DNA of 64,000 bases, from positions 7,971,001 through 8,035,000 of the forward strand of contig NZ_CP160403.1 of NCBI RefSeq assembly GCF_040782645.1. Reading direction: 5' to 3'. Under the pieces are notes generated by a model. It was not told the origin of the DNA. It saw only the letters and a program-made list of their open reading frames with translations, and did no database searches. Below, one piece after another: positions 1-9,200 of the stretch (within the stretch, counting starts at the first letter, position 1; each line of letters begins with the position of its first letter). The stretch is from Streptomyces sp. HUAS ZL42 (GTDB lineage Bacteria > Actinomycetota > Actinomycetes > Streptomycetales > Streptomycetaceae). A program made the position numbers and the translations under genes.

Positions 1-253
1 GCTCGGCGGCGCAGCACACCTGTGCCGCTTTGCGGGCCGTCTCCCCGCCCCGCACCAGGGTGTATGTGATGAACCCGTACACCACGCCCGCCACCGCCGA
101 GAGTGAGTAGGCGAGCGGCGCGCGGTCGAACTCGGTCGCGATCTGGTACACGGACCGCGACACCGCTCCGACGACCATCACGCCGTACAGCCAGACGAGC
201 AGGATGCCGGGCCCGCCGATGAGCCGAACCGGCTTCTCTTCCACGGCCGTCAC
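1..253 (-). CDS. Small integral membrane protein, partial (3' end outside window)
   Basis: A GTG start at 253 sits one base after the TGA stop of the upstream minus-strand gene, with a GGGAGG-like ribosome site overlapping that gene's end, so the two are translationally linked. The 84 visible residues include two hydrophobic segments, roughly residues 12-31 (ILLVWLYGVMVVG) and 44-63 (SLSAVAGVVYGFITYTL), joined by a short charged loop. No domain is recognised and no function can be assigned. The reading frame runs open to base 1, so the protein continues beyond the window. Coupling with the next gene suggests the two products act together in the membrane. Confidence 0.7.
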   Translation of the reverse strand, partial: MTAVEEKPVRLIGGPGILLVWLYGVMVVGAVSRSVYQIATEFDRAPLAYSLSAVAGVVYGFITYTLVRGGETARKAAQVCCAAE

Positions 254-254
254 C

Positions 255-614
255 TCAGCCTCCCCAGATGTCGTAGAGCCGCACCTCGAGCACGGCGAGG
301 ACCACGCCGCCCGCCGCGACCGTCACCGAGCCCCACCGGGTCCGCTCGGCCAGGGACATGAACCCCGCCGCCGGGATGCACGCGAACGCCCCCAGCAGAT
401 ACGCCACGAAGATCGTCGTGCCCTGCTCCGGCTTCTCGCCCCGCGCCAGCTGCACGATCCCGATCACCAGCTGAACCACGGCCAGCAGCGAGACCACGGC
501 CATGCCGATGAAGTGCCAGTCCTTCGTCGGCTGGTCACGGTAGGCCGCCCAACCGCACCATGCGGCGAGCAGCAACGCGGCGACGCCGGTCACCAGCGTC
601 AAGGCATCGAACAT
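255..614 (-). CDS. Small four-helix membrane protein of unknown function
   Basis: 119 residues with an ATG start. Four hydrophobic stretches are visible, at about residues 3-24, 36-58, 68-88 and 95-113, with only short polar connections, so nearly the whole protein lies in the membrane. There are no cysteine pairs, catalytic motifs or binding sites that I recognise. It is followed, one base after its stop, by another small membrane protein, and the pair is divergent from the metN operon, leaving about 415 bp of shared upstream region. Both look like conserved but uncharacterised streptomycete membrane proteins. Function unknown. Confidence 0.7.
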   Translation of the reverse strand: MFDALTLVTGVAALLLAAWCGWAAYRDQPTKDWHFIGMAVVSLLAVVQLVIGIVQLARGEKPEQGTTIFVAYLLGAFACIPAAGFMSLAERTRWGSVTVAAGGVVLAVLEVRLYDIWGG

Positions 615-773
615 GCAGCGACCCTATTACGCCGGAATCGGCTCCCTGCGGCCGCCCTGCACTGTCCACGGCCGTCCAGCATCCGGACAGTCTGGTCATG
701 TCAGGACCGTACGTCTGGTTTACTGATGCCCATGACCACGACGAGCAGCCGCACCCTTGCGACCGAGGCGACC

Positions 774-818
774 ATGACGCCCGGTGCTCGTTGTCTGTGT
801 CGAATGTGCGCCTTCTAG
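774..818 (+). CDS. Putative Cys-rich attenuator leader peptide upstream of metNIQ
   Basis: A 14-codon open frame: MTPGARCLCRMCAF then TAG. A GAGG ribosome site lies five bases before the ATG. Three cysteine codons and one methionine codon fall within six codons just before the stop. Short leader peptides ending in clustered Cys codons are known upstream of sulfur-metabolism genes in actinobacteria, where ribosome stalling on scarce Cys-tRNA controls downstream expression. Here the next gene, 210 bp on, is the ATPase of a methionine importer, so a sulfur-amino-acid attenuation role fits. Starts at 726 or 732 in the same frame are possible but lack a good ribosome site. The role is inferred; only the ORF, codon cluster and context are seen. 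Confidence 0.5.
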   Translation: MTPGARCLCRMCAF

Positions 819-864
819 AGGGCCCCTGTACCACCCCTGAGCTCGCGCCCCGAAGCGAGACACC

Positions 865-898
865 GTGGCATGTCCGCACGCCGTGCGCTGCGTGACAC
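865..898 (+). promoter_or_regulatory. Imperfect hairpin in the metN leader, possible attenuator
   Basis: A roughly 15 bp imperfect stem with a GCC loop lies between the leader peptide and metN. The left arm is at 865-879 and the right arm at 883-898, with most pairs G-C and a few wobbles. A smaller CTCGC/GCGAG hairpin precedes it at 842-858. There is no clear U tract, so a transcriptional terminator is not obvious; it could instead act at translation. I do not see the conserved core of a SAM-I or SAM-IV riboswitch in the 615-1030 interval, which otherwise holds only the leader peptide. Confidence 0.3.
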
Positions 899-1030
899 AG
901 CCCCGCGCGCACATGTTCTCCTCCGGTTCCACGCCACCATCGCGAGAACCGTGTCGCGTCCCTGACAGCTTCTGCATCCGTGCGCCCGGGCACACCCACG
1001 CCCGCGCACTCGACAGTGACGGAAATCCCA

Positions 1031-2071
1031 GTGATCACGACAACAGGCCTGACGAAGATTTATCGGGCTGACCGCTCGCGCGGCCGGGAGGTCACCGCCC
1101 TCGACGGCGTCGACCTGCACGTCCGAGAAGGCGAGGTGTACGGCGTCATCGGCCGGTCCGGCGCCGGCAAGTCCTCGCTCATCCGCTGCGTCAATCTGCT
1201 GGAACGCCCCACCGCCGGCACGGTCACCGTCGCCGGGCAGGACCTCACCGCCCTCGCGGGGCGCGGTCCGCGCGCGGGCAAGGAGCTGCGGCAGGCGCGC
1301 AGCCGTATCGGCATGGTCTTCCAGCACTTCAACCTGCTGTCCTCCCGGACCGTGCAGGACAACGTCGAACTCCCGCTGGAAATCCTCGGGATATCGGGCA
1401 GGGCACGTTCCCGCAAGGCGCTCGAGCTCCTCGACCTCGTCGGCCTCGCCGGCAAGGCGAAGGCCTACCCCGCCCAGCTCTCCGGCGGCCAGAAGCAGCG
1501 CGTCGGCATAGCCCGCGCCCTCGCAGGCGACCCCAAAGTCCTGCTCTCCGACGAGGCCACCAGCGCCCTCGACCCGGAGACCACCCGCTCGATCCTGCAG
1601 CTGCTGCGCGACCTGAACCGGCAGCTGGGCCTGACCGTCCTGCTCATCACCCACGAGATGGACGTCGTGAAGTCGATCTGCGACTCGGCCGCGCTCATGG
1701 AGCAGGGCCGCATCGTCGAGTCCGGCACGATCAGCGAACTCCTCGCCACCCCGGGCTCCGAACTCGCCTCCGCCCTCTTCCCGGTGGCCGGCGCGGCCAC
1801 CGACGACGACCGCACCGTCGTCGACGTCACCTTCCAGGGCGAGGCCGCCACCCAGCCCGTCATCTCGCAGCTCTCGCGCACCTACAACATCGACATATCG
1901 ATCCTCGGTGCCGCCATCGACACCGTCGGCGGCCTCCAGGTCGGCCGCATGCGCATCGAACTGCCCGGCCGTTACGAGGACAACGTCGTGCCGATCGGCT
2001 CCCTGCGCGAAAAGGGCCTGCAGATCGACGTCGTGGGCGAACCCCTGCTGGTGAAGGAAGGCGCGAAGTGA
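1031..2071 (+). CDS. metN: Methionine ABC importer ATP-binding protein MetN
   Basis: The cytoplasmic ATPase of the D/L-methionine importer. With a GTG start at 1031 (GGAA ribosome site seven bases upstream) it has 346 residues. Walker A GRSGAGKSS is at 41-49, the ABC signature LSGGQKQR starts at 150, Walker B with catalytic Glu (LLSDEA) is at about 171-176, and the switch His lies in LLITHEMD. The C-terminal ~75 residues look like the NIL domain that binds methionine and inhibits transport in MetN proteins. Its stop overlaps the metI start by four bases (GTGA), so the two are coupled. An in-frame GTG at 1016 or 980 would lengthen the N-terminus but fits the family less well. Confidence 0.95.
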   Translation: MITTTGLTKIYRADRSRGREVTALDGVDLHVREGEVYGVIGRSGAGKSSLIRCVNLLERPTAGTVTVAGQDLTALAGRGPRAGKELRQARSRIGMVFQHFNLLSSRTVQDNVELPLEILGISGRARSRKALELLDLVGLAGKAKAYPAQLSGGQKQRVGIARALAGDPKVLLSDEATSALDPETTRSILQLLRDLNRQLGLTVLLITHEMDVVKSICDSAALMEQGRIVESGTISELLATPGSELASALFPVAGAATDDDRTVVDVTFQGEAATQPVISQLSRTYNIDISILGAAIDTVGGLQVGRMRIELPGRYEDNVVPIGSLREKGLQIDVVGEPLLVKEGAK

Positions 2072-2784
2072 CCTGGACCGACTTCTCGGAGATGCAGCCC
2101 CTGCTGTCCCAGGCGTGTGGGGACACCCTCTACATGGTCGGCTGGTCCACGCTCGTCGCCGTCGCCGGCGGCCTCCCGCTCGGCATCCTCCTCGTCCTGA
2201 CCGACCGCGGTGGACTCCTTCAGAACGTCTTCGCCAGCAAGGTCATCGGGCAAGTCGTGAACATCGCCCGGTCCATGCCCTTCATCATCCTGATGGTGGC
2301 CCTGATGAGCTTCACGCGCTGGGTCACCGGGACGACGATCGGCCGCGAGGCCGCGATCGTGCCGCTCGCGATCGGCGCCGTCCCGTTCTTCGCACGCCTG
2401 GTCGAGACGGCTGTCCGCGAAGTGGACGGCGGGCTCGTCGAGGCCGTCCAGTCGATGGGCGGCAACACCTGGACGGTCGTACGGAAGGTGCTCGTACCGG
2501 AGTCCCTGCCCTCCCTTGTCTCCAGCACCACGACCACGATCGTCGCGCTCATCGGCTACTCGGCGATGGCCGGCACGGTCGGCGCCGGCGGTCTCGGCGA
2601 CATCGCCATCCGCTACGGCTATCAGCGCTTCGAGGCCGAACTGATGTGGATCACCGTGGCGATCCTCGCCGTCGTCATCTCGGTCATCCAGTTCGCCGGC
2701 GACTACGCGGCCCGTGCCCTGCACCGCCGCGGCGGCTCGGGTCCCGCGCCGAGGCTGCGGCTGCTGAAGACCAAAGCCGTCTGA
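2068..2784 (+). CDS. metI: Methionine ABC importer permease MetI
   Basis: 238 residues, GTG start overlapping the metN stop. It forms the membrane channel of the MetNIQ importer. Five hydrophobic segments are visible, the first at about residues 20-45. The coupling-helix region that contacts the ATPase is seen as EAVQSMGGNTW (about residue 125), the expected EAA-type motif of ABC permeases, and AGTVGAGGLGDIAIRYGYQRF matches the conserved MetI C-terminal part in shortened form. Length is typical for MetI (about 215-240). The binding protein gene follows after a 121 bp gap, so the three genes probably form one transcription unit. Confidence 0.95.
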   Translation: MTWTDFSEMQPLLSQACGDTLYMVGWSTLVAVAGGLPLGILLVLTDRGGLLQNVFASKVIGQVVNIARSMPFIILMVALMSFTRWVTGTTIGREAAIVPLAIGAVPFFARLVETAVREVDGGLVEAVQSMGGNTWTVVRKVLVPESLPSLVSSTTTTIVALIGYSAMAGTVGAGGLGDIAIRYGYQRFEAELMWITVAILAVVISVIQFAGDYAARALHRRGGSGPAPRLRLLKTKAV

Positions 2785-2905
2785 GCGCCCCCTGAACTCC
2801 CCGTTCGCCCACCCGTCGCCCGACCACCACCCCCCGAAGACGGCGCTCCGCGCCGACACCCCTGGATTCAAGGGGTCGCACCACCCATAAGGAAAGGCAC
2901 TTTTC

Positions 2906-3742
2906 GTGCGTAACACCGCCAAGATCACCACCGCCGTCCTCGCCGCCGGAGCCCTCACCCTCGGGCTCACCGCCTGCGGCGCGGACAAGGACTCCGGCTC
3001 GGCAGGCGCGGGCTCCACACTGACCGTCGCCGCCACGCCCACCCCTCAGGGCGAGATCCTCACGTACATCAAGGACAACCTGGCCCAGCAGGCCGGCCTC
3101 GAGCTCGAGGTCAAGGAGTTCACCGACTACGTCACCCCGAACACGGCCGTCCAGCAGGGCGAGGTCGACGCCAACTACTTCCAGCACCAGCCGTACCTGG
3201 ACGACTTCAACAACAAGAACGGCACCGACATCGTGGCCGTTCCCGGCGCCACCGTGCACCTGGAGCCGCTCGGCCTGTACTCCCAGGGCGTCAAGAAGCT
3301 CGCCGACCTCAAGAAGGGCGCCACCGTCGCCCTGCCGAACGACACCACCAACGAGGCCCGGGCGCTGAAGCTCCTCGAGGCCAACGGCGTCATCGGGCTG
3401 AAGGCGGGCGTCGGATACGAAGCGACCCCCAAGGACGTGACGTCCAACCCCAGGAACCTGAAGTTCAGGGAGCTGGAGGCCGCCCAGCTGCCGCGCTCGC
3501 TCAGTGACGTCGACGCCGCCGTGATCAACGGCAACTACGCGCTGGAGGCCGACCTCAGCCCCGCCAGGGACGCCCTCGTCGCGGAGTCGGCGAACGGCAA
3601 CCCGTACGCCAACTTCCTCGCCGTGAAGAAGGGCAACGAGGACGACCCGCGTGTGCAGAAGCTGGCGAAGCTGCTCACCTCGCCCGAGGTGAAGAAGTTC
3701 ATCGAGGACAAGTACGACGGCGCCGTCGTCCCGGCGTTCTGA
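2906..3742 (+). CDS. metQ: Methionine-binding lipoprotein MetQ
   Basis: 278 residues with a GTG start preceded by AAGGAAAGG. The N-terminus is a lipoprotein signal peptide: basic MRNTAK, a hydrophobic core, and lipobox LTAC with the lipidated Cys at residue 24. The mature part belongs to the NlpA/MetQ solute-binding family; residues such as YFQHQPYLDDFN near 90 and the conserved NGNYALEA near 210 are typical. It captures methionine outside the membrane and delivers it to MetI/MetN. Spacing from metI is larger than in the coupled pair, and a hairpin follows the gene, consistent with this being the last gene of the operon. Confidence 0.95.
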   Translation: MRNTAKITTAVLAAGALTLGLTACGADKDSGSAGAGSTLTVAATPTPQGEILTYIKDNLAQQAGLELEVKEFTDYVTPNTAVQQGEVDANYFQHQPYLDDFNNKNGTDIVAVPGATVHLEPLGLYSQGVKKLADLKKGATVALPNDTTNEARALKLLEANGVIGLKAGVGYEATPKDVTSNPRNLKFRELEAAQLPRSLSDVDAAVINGNYALEADLSPARDALVAESANGNPYANFLAVKKGNEDDPRVQKLAKLLTSPEVKKFIEDKYDGAVVPAF

Positions 3743-3780
3743 CGATCGGCCTCGGCCGAACGTATACGGCGTATCGCCAC

Positions 3781-3822
3781 GCACCGGGTCCACTTCCTCA
3801 CCGGGAGTGGACCCCGTCGTGC
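3781..3822 (+). terminator. Hairpin terminator after metQ
   Basis: A 9 bp perfect stem (GGGTCCACT at 786-794 of the 3,000 block, pairing with 3806-3814), extended by an outer GCAC/GTGC helix at 3781-3784 and 3819-3822. No long T run follows, which is usual in high-GC actinobacteria. It lies 40 bp past metQ and about 70 bp before the next gene. Confidence 0.6.
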
Positions 3823-3895
3823 GGTTCAGTGCTTTCATGCTGCATGCTGGGCAGTTCAGCAGGCCCTGACGGTTTCGAAGGTTACGGAGCGGCGC

Positions 3896-4534
3896 ATGAC
3901 GAGCACCTTCCCCAACATCTCCATCAGCACGGAGCGGTTGGTGCTGCGTCCCCTCGACGAGGACGACGTCACCGCCCTGGCCGAGATGATGAACGACGAG
4001 CAGGTCGTCGCCTGGACGTCGGTTCCCCAGCCCTTCACCGAGGACCACGCGCGCCGGTGTATCACCGAGTACGCACCCACCGAGCGGGCCGCCGGGCGCG
4101 GCCTCGACCTCGCCGTCACCGAGTTCCTCACCCAGCGGCTGGTCGGCCTCATCCAGCTCGGCAGCACGAGCTGGCACGTCCGTTCCACCGAACTGTCGTA
4201 CGTCATCGCCCCCTGGGCGCGCGGCGAGGGCTACGCCTCCGAGGCGTCGCTGGCAACCGCCCAATGGCTGTTCACCGACCAGAAGTTCGAGCGCATCGAG
4301 CTGCGCACGGCCGCCGACAACACGGCCGCGCAGCAGGTCGCCCAGAAGATCGGCTGCATCAGCGAGGGCGTCCTGCGCAACGCCTGCATAGCGAGGACCC
4401 GTGCCGACGACGACACCTGGGCCGAGGTGCGCACGGACTTCATCGTCTGGAGCCTGCTGCCGGAGGACCTGGAGGGCGCGGGGGAGCAGCTGGCCGAGAG
4501 CAGTGGTTTCACGTCGTACACGGACTGGAACTGA
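3896..4534 (+). CDS. GNAT family N-acetyltransferase, RimJ/RimL type
   Basis: 212 residues, ATG start with ACGGAG upstream. The opening STERLVLRPLDEDDV is the typical first strand of RimJ/RimL-like acetyltransferases, and the acetyl-CoA binding region appears around WARGEGYASEA (residues ~105-115), followed by the AADNTAAQQVAQKIG segment that forms the conserved helix and strand of motif B. RimJ/RimL proteins acetylate ribosomal protein N-termini; others acetylate small molecules, so the substrate cannot be named. It stands between the met operon and the cobalamin genes, with no sign of coupling to either. Confidence 0.85.
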   Translation: MTSTFPNISISTERLVLRPLDEDDVTALAEMMNDEQVVAWTSVPQPFTEDHARRCITEYAPTERAAGRGLDLAVTEFLTQRLVGLIQLGSTSWHVRSTELSYVIAPWARGEGYASEASLATAQWLFTDQKFERIELRTAADNTAAQQVAQKIGCISEGVLRNACIARTRADDDTWAEVRTDFIVWSLLPEDLEGAGEQLAESSGFTSYTDWN

Positions 4535-4649
4535 ACCAGCGGCAGGGCAGCCGCTACCGCGCCCGCGAGGCCCGACCAGGTACCCTCACGGAGCCCGCCC
4601 GCGGGCTGATCCCTGACGACGTGCGCAAATCTTCTGGAGACTGACGACG

Positions 4650-5870
4650 ATGGCCGACCGGGTCACGGTGATCGGCTGGGACGGCTCGCCGCTGACCGCA
4701 GCGGCCCGCGCCGCCCTGGGAGCCGCCACGCTCGTGGCAGGCGCCGCACACCACCTGGCGCTGCCCGAGGTACCGCCCACCGCCGAGCGCATCCGGCTCG
4801 GCAGCGTCGCCCTCGCCGCCCGCCGTATCGCCGCCCACCGCGGCAGCGCGGTCGTGCTGGCAGACGGCGATCCCGGTTTCTTCGGGGTCGTACGGACCCT
4901 GCGCGCGCCCGAGTTCGGGCTCGAGATCGAAGTCGTTCCGGCCGTCTCCTCCGTCGCCGCGGCCTTCGCCCGCGCTGGAATGCCCTGGGACGACGCTCAG
5001 GTGGTCGTCGCACACCGCCGAACCCTGCGACGCGCGGTGAATGTGTGCAGGGCCCACACCAAGGTCGCCGTCCTCACCTCACCGGGCGCCGGCCCCGCCG
5101 AACTCGGCCTGCTCCTGGAGGGCGTCCACCGCACCTTCGTCATCTGCGAGGAACTCGGCACCGAGCGCGAACAGGTCACCGTCGTCACCTCCGACAAGGC
5201 GGCCGACCACACCTGGCGCGACCCCAACGTCGTCATCGTCATCGGCGGTGCCGCCGGCCCGGGCGTCGCAGGCGAGAGCGGCGGTTGGATCGCCGGACGC
5301 GACCCGGGGACCGGCCCGCGCGGCTGGGCGCTGCCGGCCAAGGCGTACGGCGGCGCCCTCGGCGAAGGAGAAACGGATCTTCTGCGGGCCGCCCAACTCG
5401 CCCGCCTCGGCCCGCGCGTCGGCGACCTCGTGTGGGACATCGGGTGCGGCAGCGGCGCCTTCGCCACGGACGCCGCCCGCGCGGGCGCCGCCGTCATCGC
5501 AGTGGACCGCGACCCCAAGGCCTGCGCCCGTACGGAGGCCTCGGCGCGCCGCCATGGGGTCCAGCTCCAGATCGTGCACGGCGCCGCCCCCCTCATCCTC
5601 GAGAACCTCCCCGAACCGGACGTCGTCCGGGTCGGCGGCGGGGGAGCGGCCGTCGTCTCCGCGGTCGCCGACCGCCGCCCGCAGCGCATCGTCACGCATG
5701 CCGTCAACCGCGACACGGCCGAACTCGTGGGCCGCGACCTGACGGAGCACGGCTACCGCGTCGAGTGCGCCCTGATGCAGTCCGTCGAACTCGACACCCG
5801 GGACTGGACGGAGACGGAGCGGAGCGTGGCGTTCCTGCTCAGCGGGGTCCTTATGGAACGCAACCCGTGA
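4650..5870 (+). CDS. cobL: Precorrin-6Y methyltransferase, CbiE-CbiT fusion (CobL)
   Basis: 406 residues. In cobalamin synthesis CobL methylates C-5 and C-15 of the corrin ring and decarboxylates the acetate side chain at C-12. The N-terminal ~200 residues are the CbiE methyltransferase (VTVIGWDGSPL opening, ADGDPGFFG, VVPAVSSVAAAFARAG). A second domain from about residue 215 is CbiT, with the SAM-binding loop VWDIGCGSGAFATDAA and the acidic AVDRDPKA strand end. Length matches other fused CobL proteins (about 400). The next genes are also cobalamin enzymes on the same strand, although separated by 346 bp, so they may be independently transcribed. Confidence 0.92.
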   Translation: MADRVTVIGWDGSPLTAAARAALGAATLVAGAAHHLALPEVPPTAERIRLGSVALAARRIAAHRGSAVVLADGDPGFFGVVRTLRAPEFGLEIEVVPAVSSVAAAFARAGMPWDDAQVVVAHRRTLRRAVNVCRAHTKVAVLTSPGAGPAELGLLLEGVHRTFVICEELGTEREQVTVVTSDKAADHTWRDPNVVIVIGGAAGPGVAGESGGWIAGRDPGTGPRGWALPAKAYGGALGEGETDLLRAAQLARLGPRVGDLVWDIGCGSGAFATDAARAGAAVIAVDRDPKACARTEASARRHGVQLQIVHGAAPLILENLPEPDVVRVGGGGAAVVSAVADRRPQRIVTHAVNRDTAELVGRDLTEHGYRVECALMQSVELDTRDWTETERSVAFLLSGVLMERNP

Positions 5871-6057
5871 TCCGGTTGTCGTACCGCGCGCGGTAGGCTG
5901 GCCGATCGTTGTACCGCACGCCGTGGTCCGGAAGTTCGTTCGTCAATGTCCGGAAAGCGCGCCCGTTTTGGGGTGAGTGTGGTACGGCAGAACCGGAGGA
6001 TGCGCAACGTGGCGCAGTCCACAGCGGGCCGTCGCGGATCAAGCTGTCGTGACGGGG

Positions 6058-6114
6058 GAACGACCGCGACAATGCCACTGAATGGCTTTGTCGCCTTTTA
6101 CGGGCGGGTCGTTC
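6058..6114 (+). promoter_or_regulatory. Nested hairpin in the leader of the bluB-cobT fusion gene
   Basis: The 346 bp between cobL and the next start contain one clear structure. An inner stem (GCGACAA at 6066-6072 with TTGTCGC at 6088-6094, plus GCCA/TGGC) is followed by CCTTTTA, so it resembles an intrinsic terminator. An outer 8 bp helix pairs GAACGACC (6058-6065) with GGTCGTTC (6107-6114). It may end the cobL transcript or control read-through into the downstream gene. I do not recognise a cobalamin riboswitch in the interval. The rest of 5871-6216 shows nothing that I can assign. Confidence 0.4.
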
Positions 6115-6216
6115 GTGCCGCTGGGCACGCACGCTCGTTCTTCACTGTGGGGCGGTCGGTGCGCCGCTCCGGGTGAGCTGGTCGTAGAAGCACTAACCGA
6201 TGGGCGAGGGGTACGC

Positions 6217-9200
6217 ATGACGGACACCGGCCAGGTCCCGGGCGAGGGACTGCCGGAGAGCGTAGGCACGGTGGAACAGCCGGGCGTCTCCGCGCCCGGC
6301 GCGTACACCTACCTCTCCGAGACCACCGCCGAGGACGAAGACCTGTTGCTGCTGCCGGGCGCCCAGAGCGCATGGGGCAACGAGGTGGCCCCGCCGGCGC
6401 CGGAACCGGTGGTCGAGACGGTCCACGAGCCCGGGCCCCACGAGATGGCCGGCCGCGACAGCGGCTCGGTGGACCTCGGTGGCGTCCGCCTGCCCAACCC
6501 CATGCCTCCGCCCACGCAGGTGCCGCCGCGCCGCCCCCTGCACCTCGGGCCGCCGATTCCGGACACCTCCGCGAGCCCGGTCCGCTCCCTCGCGGACCGC
6601 GGGCCCGCGGGAGCGCCGTTCCGGCATCCCGGTCCGCCCACGACCGGTCCGGAGTACCTCGACGTCCCGCAGTCACAGGAGATGCCCCCGCAGGGGGCGG
6701 CGCCGTGGGGCGCGCATGCCATGGTCCAGGCGCCGGTGAGCGCCGGGGCGGCGCCCGCGGAAGCGGTTGCTCCGGCAGCGGAACCGCAGGCCGAGCCGGT
6801 GGGCGTGGCCCAGGCGGCCGTGGCCCGGGTGGCGACCGAGGCGGTGGCGGCGACGGCCTCGCAGCCGGCGCAGACCGGCCAGGAGGGTGCGTACGCCGCG
6901 GCGGTCCCGCAGCACGGCGAGGCGCTGTACGCCGCCGAGGGCGGCGGCCCGTCCGGGGCCACGTCCGGCCCGGAGGCCATGGTCGGGACGGGCGGTGTGG
7001 ACCCGGTCGGGGGAGCGGGGCAGGTTCCCGGGGCCGGTGTGGTGGCGGAGAGTGGTCCCGCTGTCGGCGCGGCCGCTGATGCCGGGCAGCCCACGGGCCA
7101 GGGAGTGGCCGGCGTTCCGGCTCAGGCTGCCGGTGAGGGCGGCCCCGCGGGCGCCGCACAGTCGGCCCACGTCGCTGCCGTGGGGCAACCGGCCGACGTT
7201 GCTGCCGCGGGGCAACCGGCCGACGTCGCCGCCGGGCAACCGGCCGTCGTCGCAGCCGCCGACGCCGGGCAGGTTCCCGGAGCCGCCGTTCCCGTTCCCG
7301 ACGCGGGTCCGGCTCCCCAAGCGGCTGCCCCGACCGAGCGGGCGCAGGCCGCCGAGACGACCGACCGGACGCAGACCCCCGAAACCGCCGCCCCGGTCGA
7401 CCCGGATCAGGCCTCCGGAGCCGCGCAGGCGCCGGAGACCGGCGCAGTCCCGGCGAGCGTGCAGGCCCCGGAGACCGGCACAGTCCCCGAGACAGTGCAG
7501 TCGCCGGAGTCGCCCCCGCCCCCGACTGCGCAGGCCCCTGAACCCGTCGCACCGGCGAACGCCGAGGCCCCCGAGGCGGTCGTACCCGTGAGCGCCCCGG
7601 CATCCGAGGCGGTTGCCCCCGAGAACGCGCAGGTGCCGGAAGCGGCCGCCCCCGGCACCACGCCCGTCCCGGCGCGCGTCGACGTCACGCAGGCGCAGCA
7701 ACCCGCGGACTCCCCGGCCCCCGCCGAGGTCCCCTCCGCCGCCGTGCCCGCCGAGCCGTCCTCCCAGCCGGCGGAGCCCGGCCCCGCCCCGCAGGAGCAG
7801 AGCGCCCAGCCCGTCCTGCCGGACCTCCAGCCCGCCCAGGGCCCGCAGTCGGTGCCGGCCTTCCCGGTCGTACCGGATCCGGAGGCGGTGCAGGCGGTGA
7901 CGCCGGAGCCCGGCGCCACTGACGTCGAGGCGCAGGAGCCGCCCACGGCCGCGACCCCCGAACCGCCGGCCGGGCACATGCCGGACGTCCAGCCCGCCCC
8001 GCTCACCGAGACGGGCTCGGTCCCGGCGGAGTCCGCCCAGCCGACCACCCCGGCCCCGGCCGCCGACTCCGGGCCCGCCCCCGAGCACAACGAGCCCACC
8101 GCCGTCCCGGCCGAGCCCCAGCCCGCGCTCACCACGGACGCCGAAGCCGCGCCGAACGGCCAGGCCCAGGCCCCGGACCCCCAGTCGTCCGCCCCGGTCG
8201 ACGAAGCCGGCGTTCCCGCGCCCGCAGGACAGACCGGCCCGGACGACGTCACCGCCGTACTGCCCGGCGGCATCCCGCCGGAGCCGCAACCGGACCAGCC
8301 CCTGGGCCAGTTCGTGCCGGTCGAGGGTTCGGTGCCGACCACCCCGCACCTCGCGCCGACCCCGCCGCACGCGATCGTCCTCCCCACGGAGGAGCAGGCG
8401 CCGGAACCCGTCGCCACGGTCCCCGCACCCCGCGAGGCCGACGCCGCTCCCGCCCCGGCGACCCCGGACACGGAGCCGCACCCCGACGTCGTACAGAACG
8501 CGGAGGACCTGGACACCAGGGCCGCCGACCAGGAAGAGGACCAGGTCGCAGTGGAAGACGTACGGGAGTCCACCGGCCCGGCCGCGCCCGCCTACGACGA
8601 CGCCGAGCGCGAGGCCGTCCTGAAGGTCATGCGCGAGCGCCGCGACATCCGCAACGGCTTCCGCAGCGACCCCATCCCGCACGAGGTGCTGCTCCGGGTC
8701 CTGGAGGCCGCCCACACGGCCCCGTCCGTCGGCCACTCGCAGCCCTGGGACTTCGTCGTCATCCGGTCCGCCGAGACCCGGCGCAGCATGCACGAACTGG
8801 CCATGCGTCAGCGCGACGCCTACGCCAAGTCGCTGCCCAAGGGCCGGGCGAAGCAGTTCAAGGAACTGAAGATCGAGGCCATCCTCGACACGCCGGTGAA
8901 CATCGTCGTCACCGCCGACCCGACCCGCGGCGGCCGGCACACCCTGGGCCGTCACACCCAGCCGCAGATGGCGCCGTACTCCTCTGCCCTCGCGGTCGAG
9001 AACCTCTGGCTCGCCGCCCGCGCCGAGGGACTGGGCGTCGGCTGGGTCAGCTTCTTCGACGAGCGCGAGATGGTCCGCGCCCTCGGCCTGCCCGAGCACC
9101 TGGAGGTCGTCGCCTACCTCTGCGTCGGGTACGTCGACGAGTTCCCGGAGGAGCCCGAGCTGATGCAGGCGGGCTGGTCCAAGCGCCGCCCGCTGTCGTG

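Noticed and set aside
615..1030. Possible SAM riboswitch upstream of metN
   Set aside because: No conserved SAM-I or SAM-IV core is recognisable; the Cys leader peptide explains regulation better.
5871..6216. Possible cobalamin riboswitch upstream of bluB-cobT (GCCACTG is present)
   Set aside because: The conserved B12-box core and the expected order of elements are not seen; the GCCA is part of a simple hairpin.
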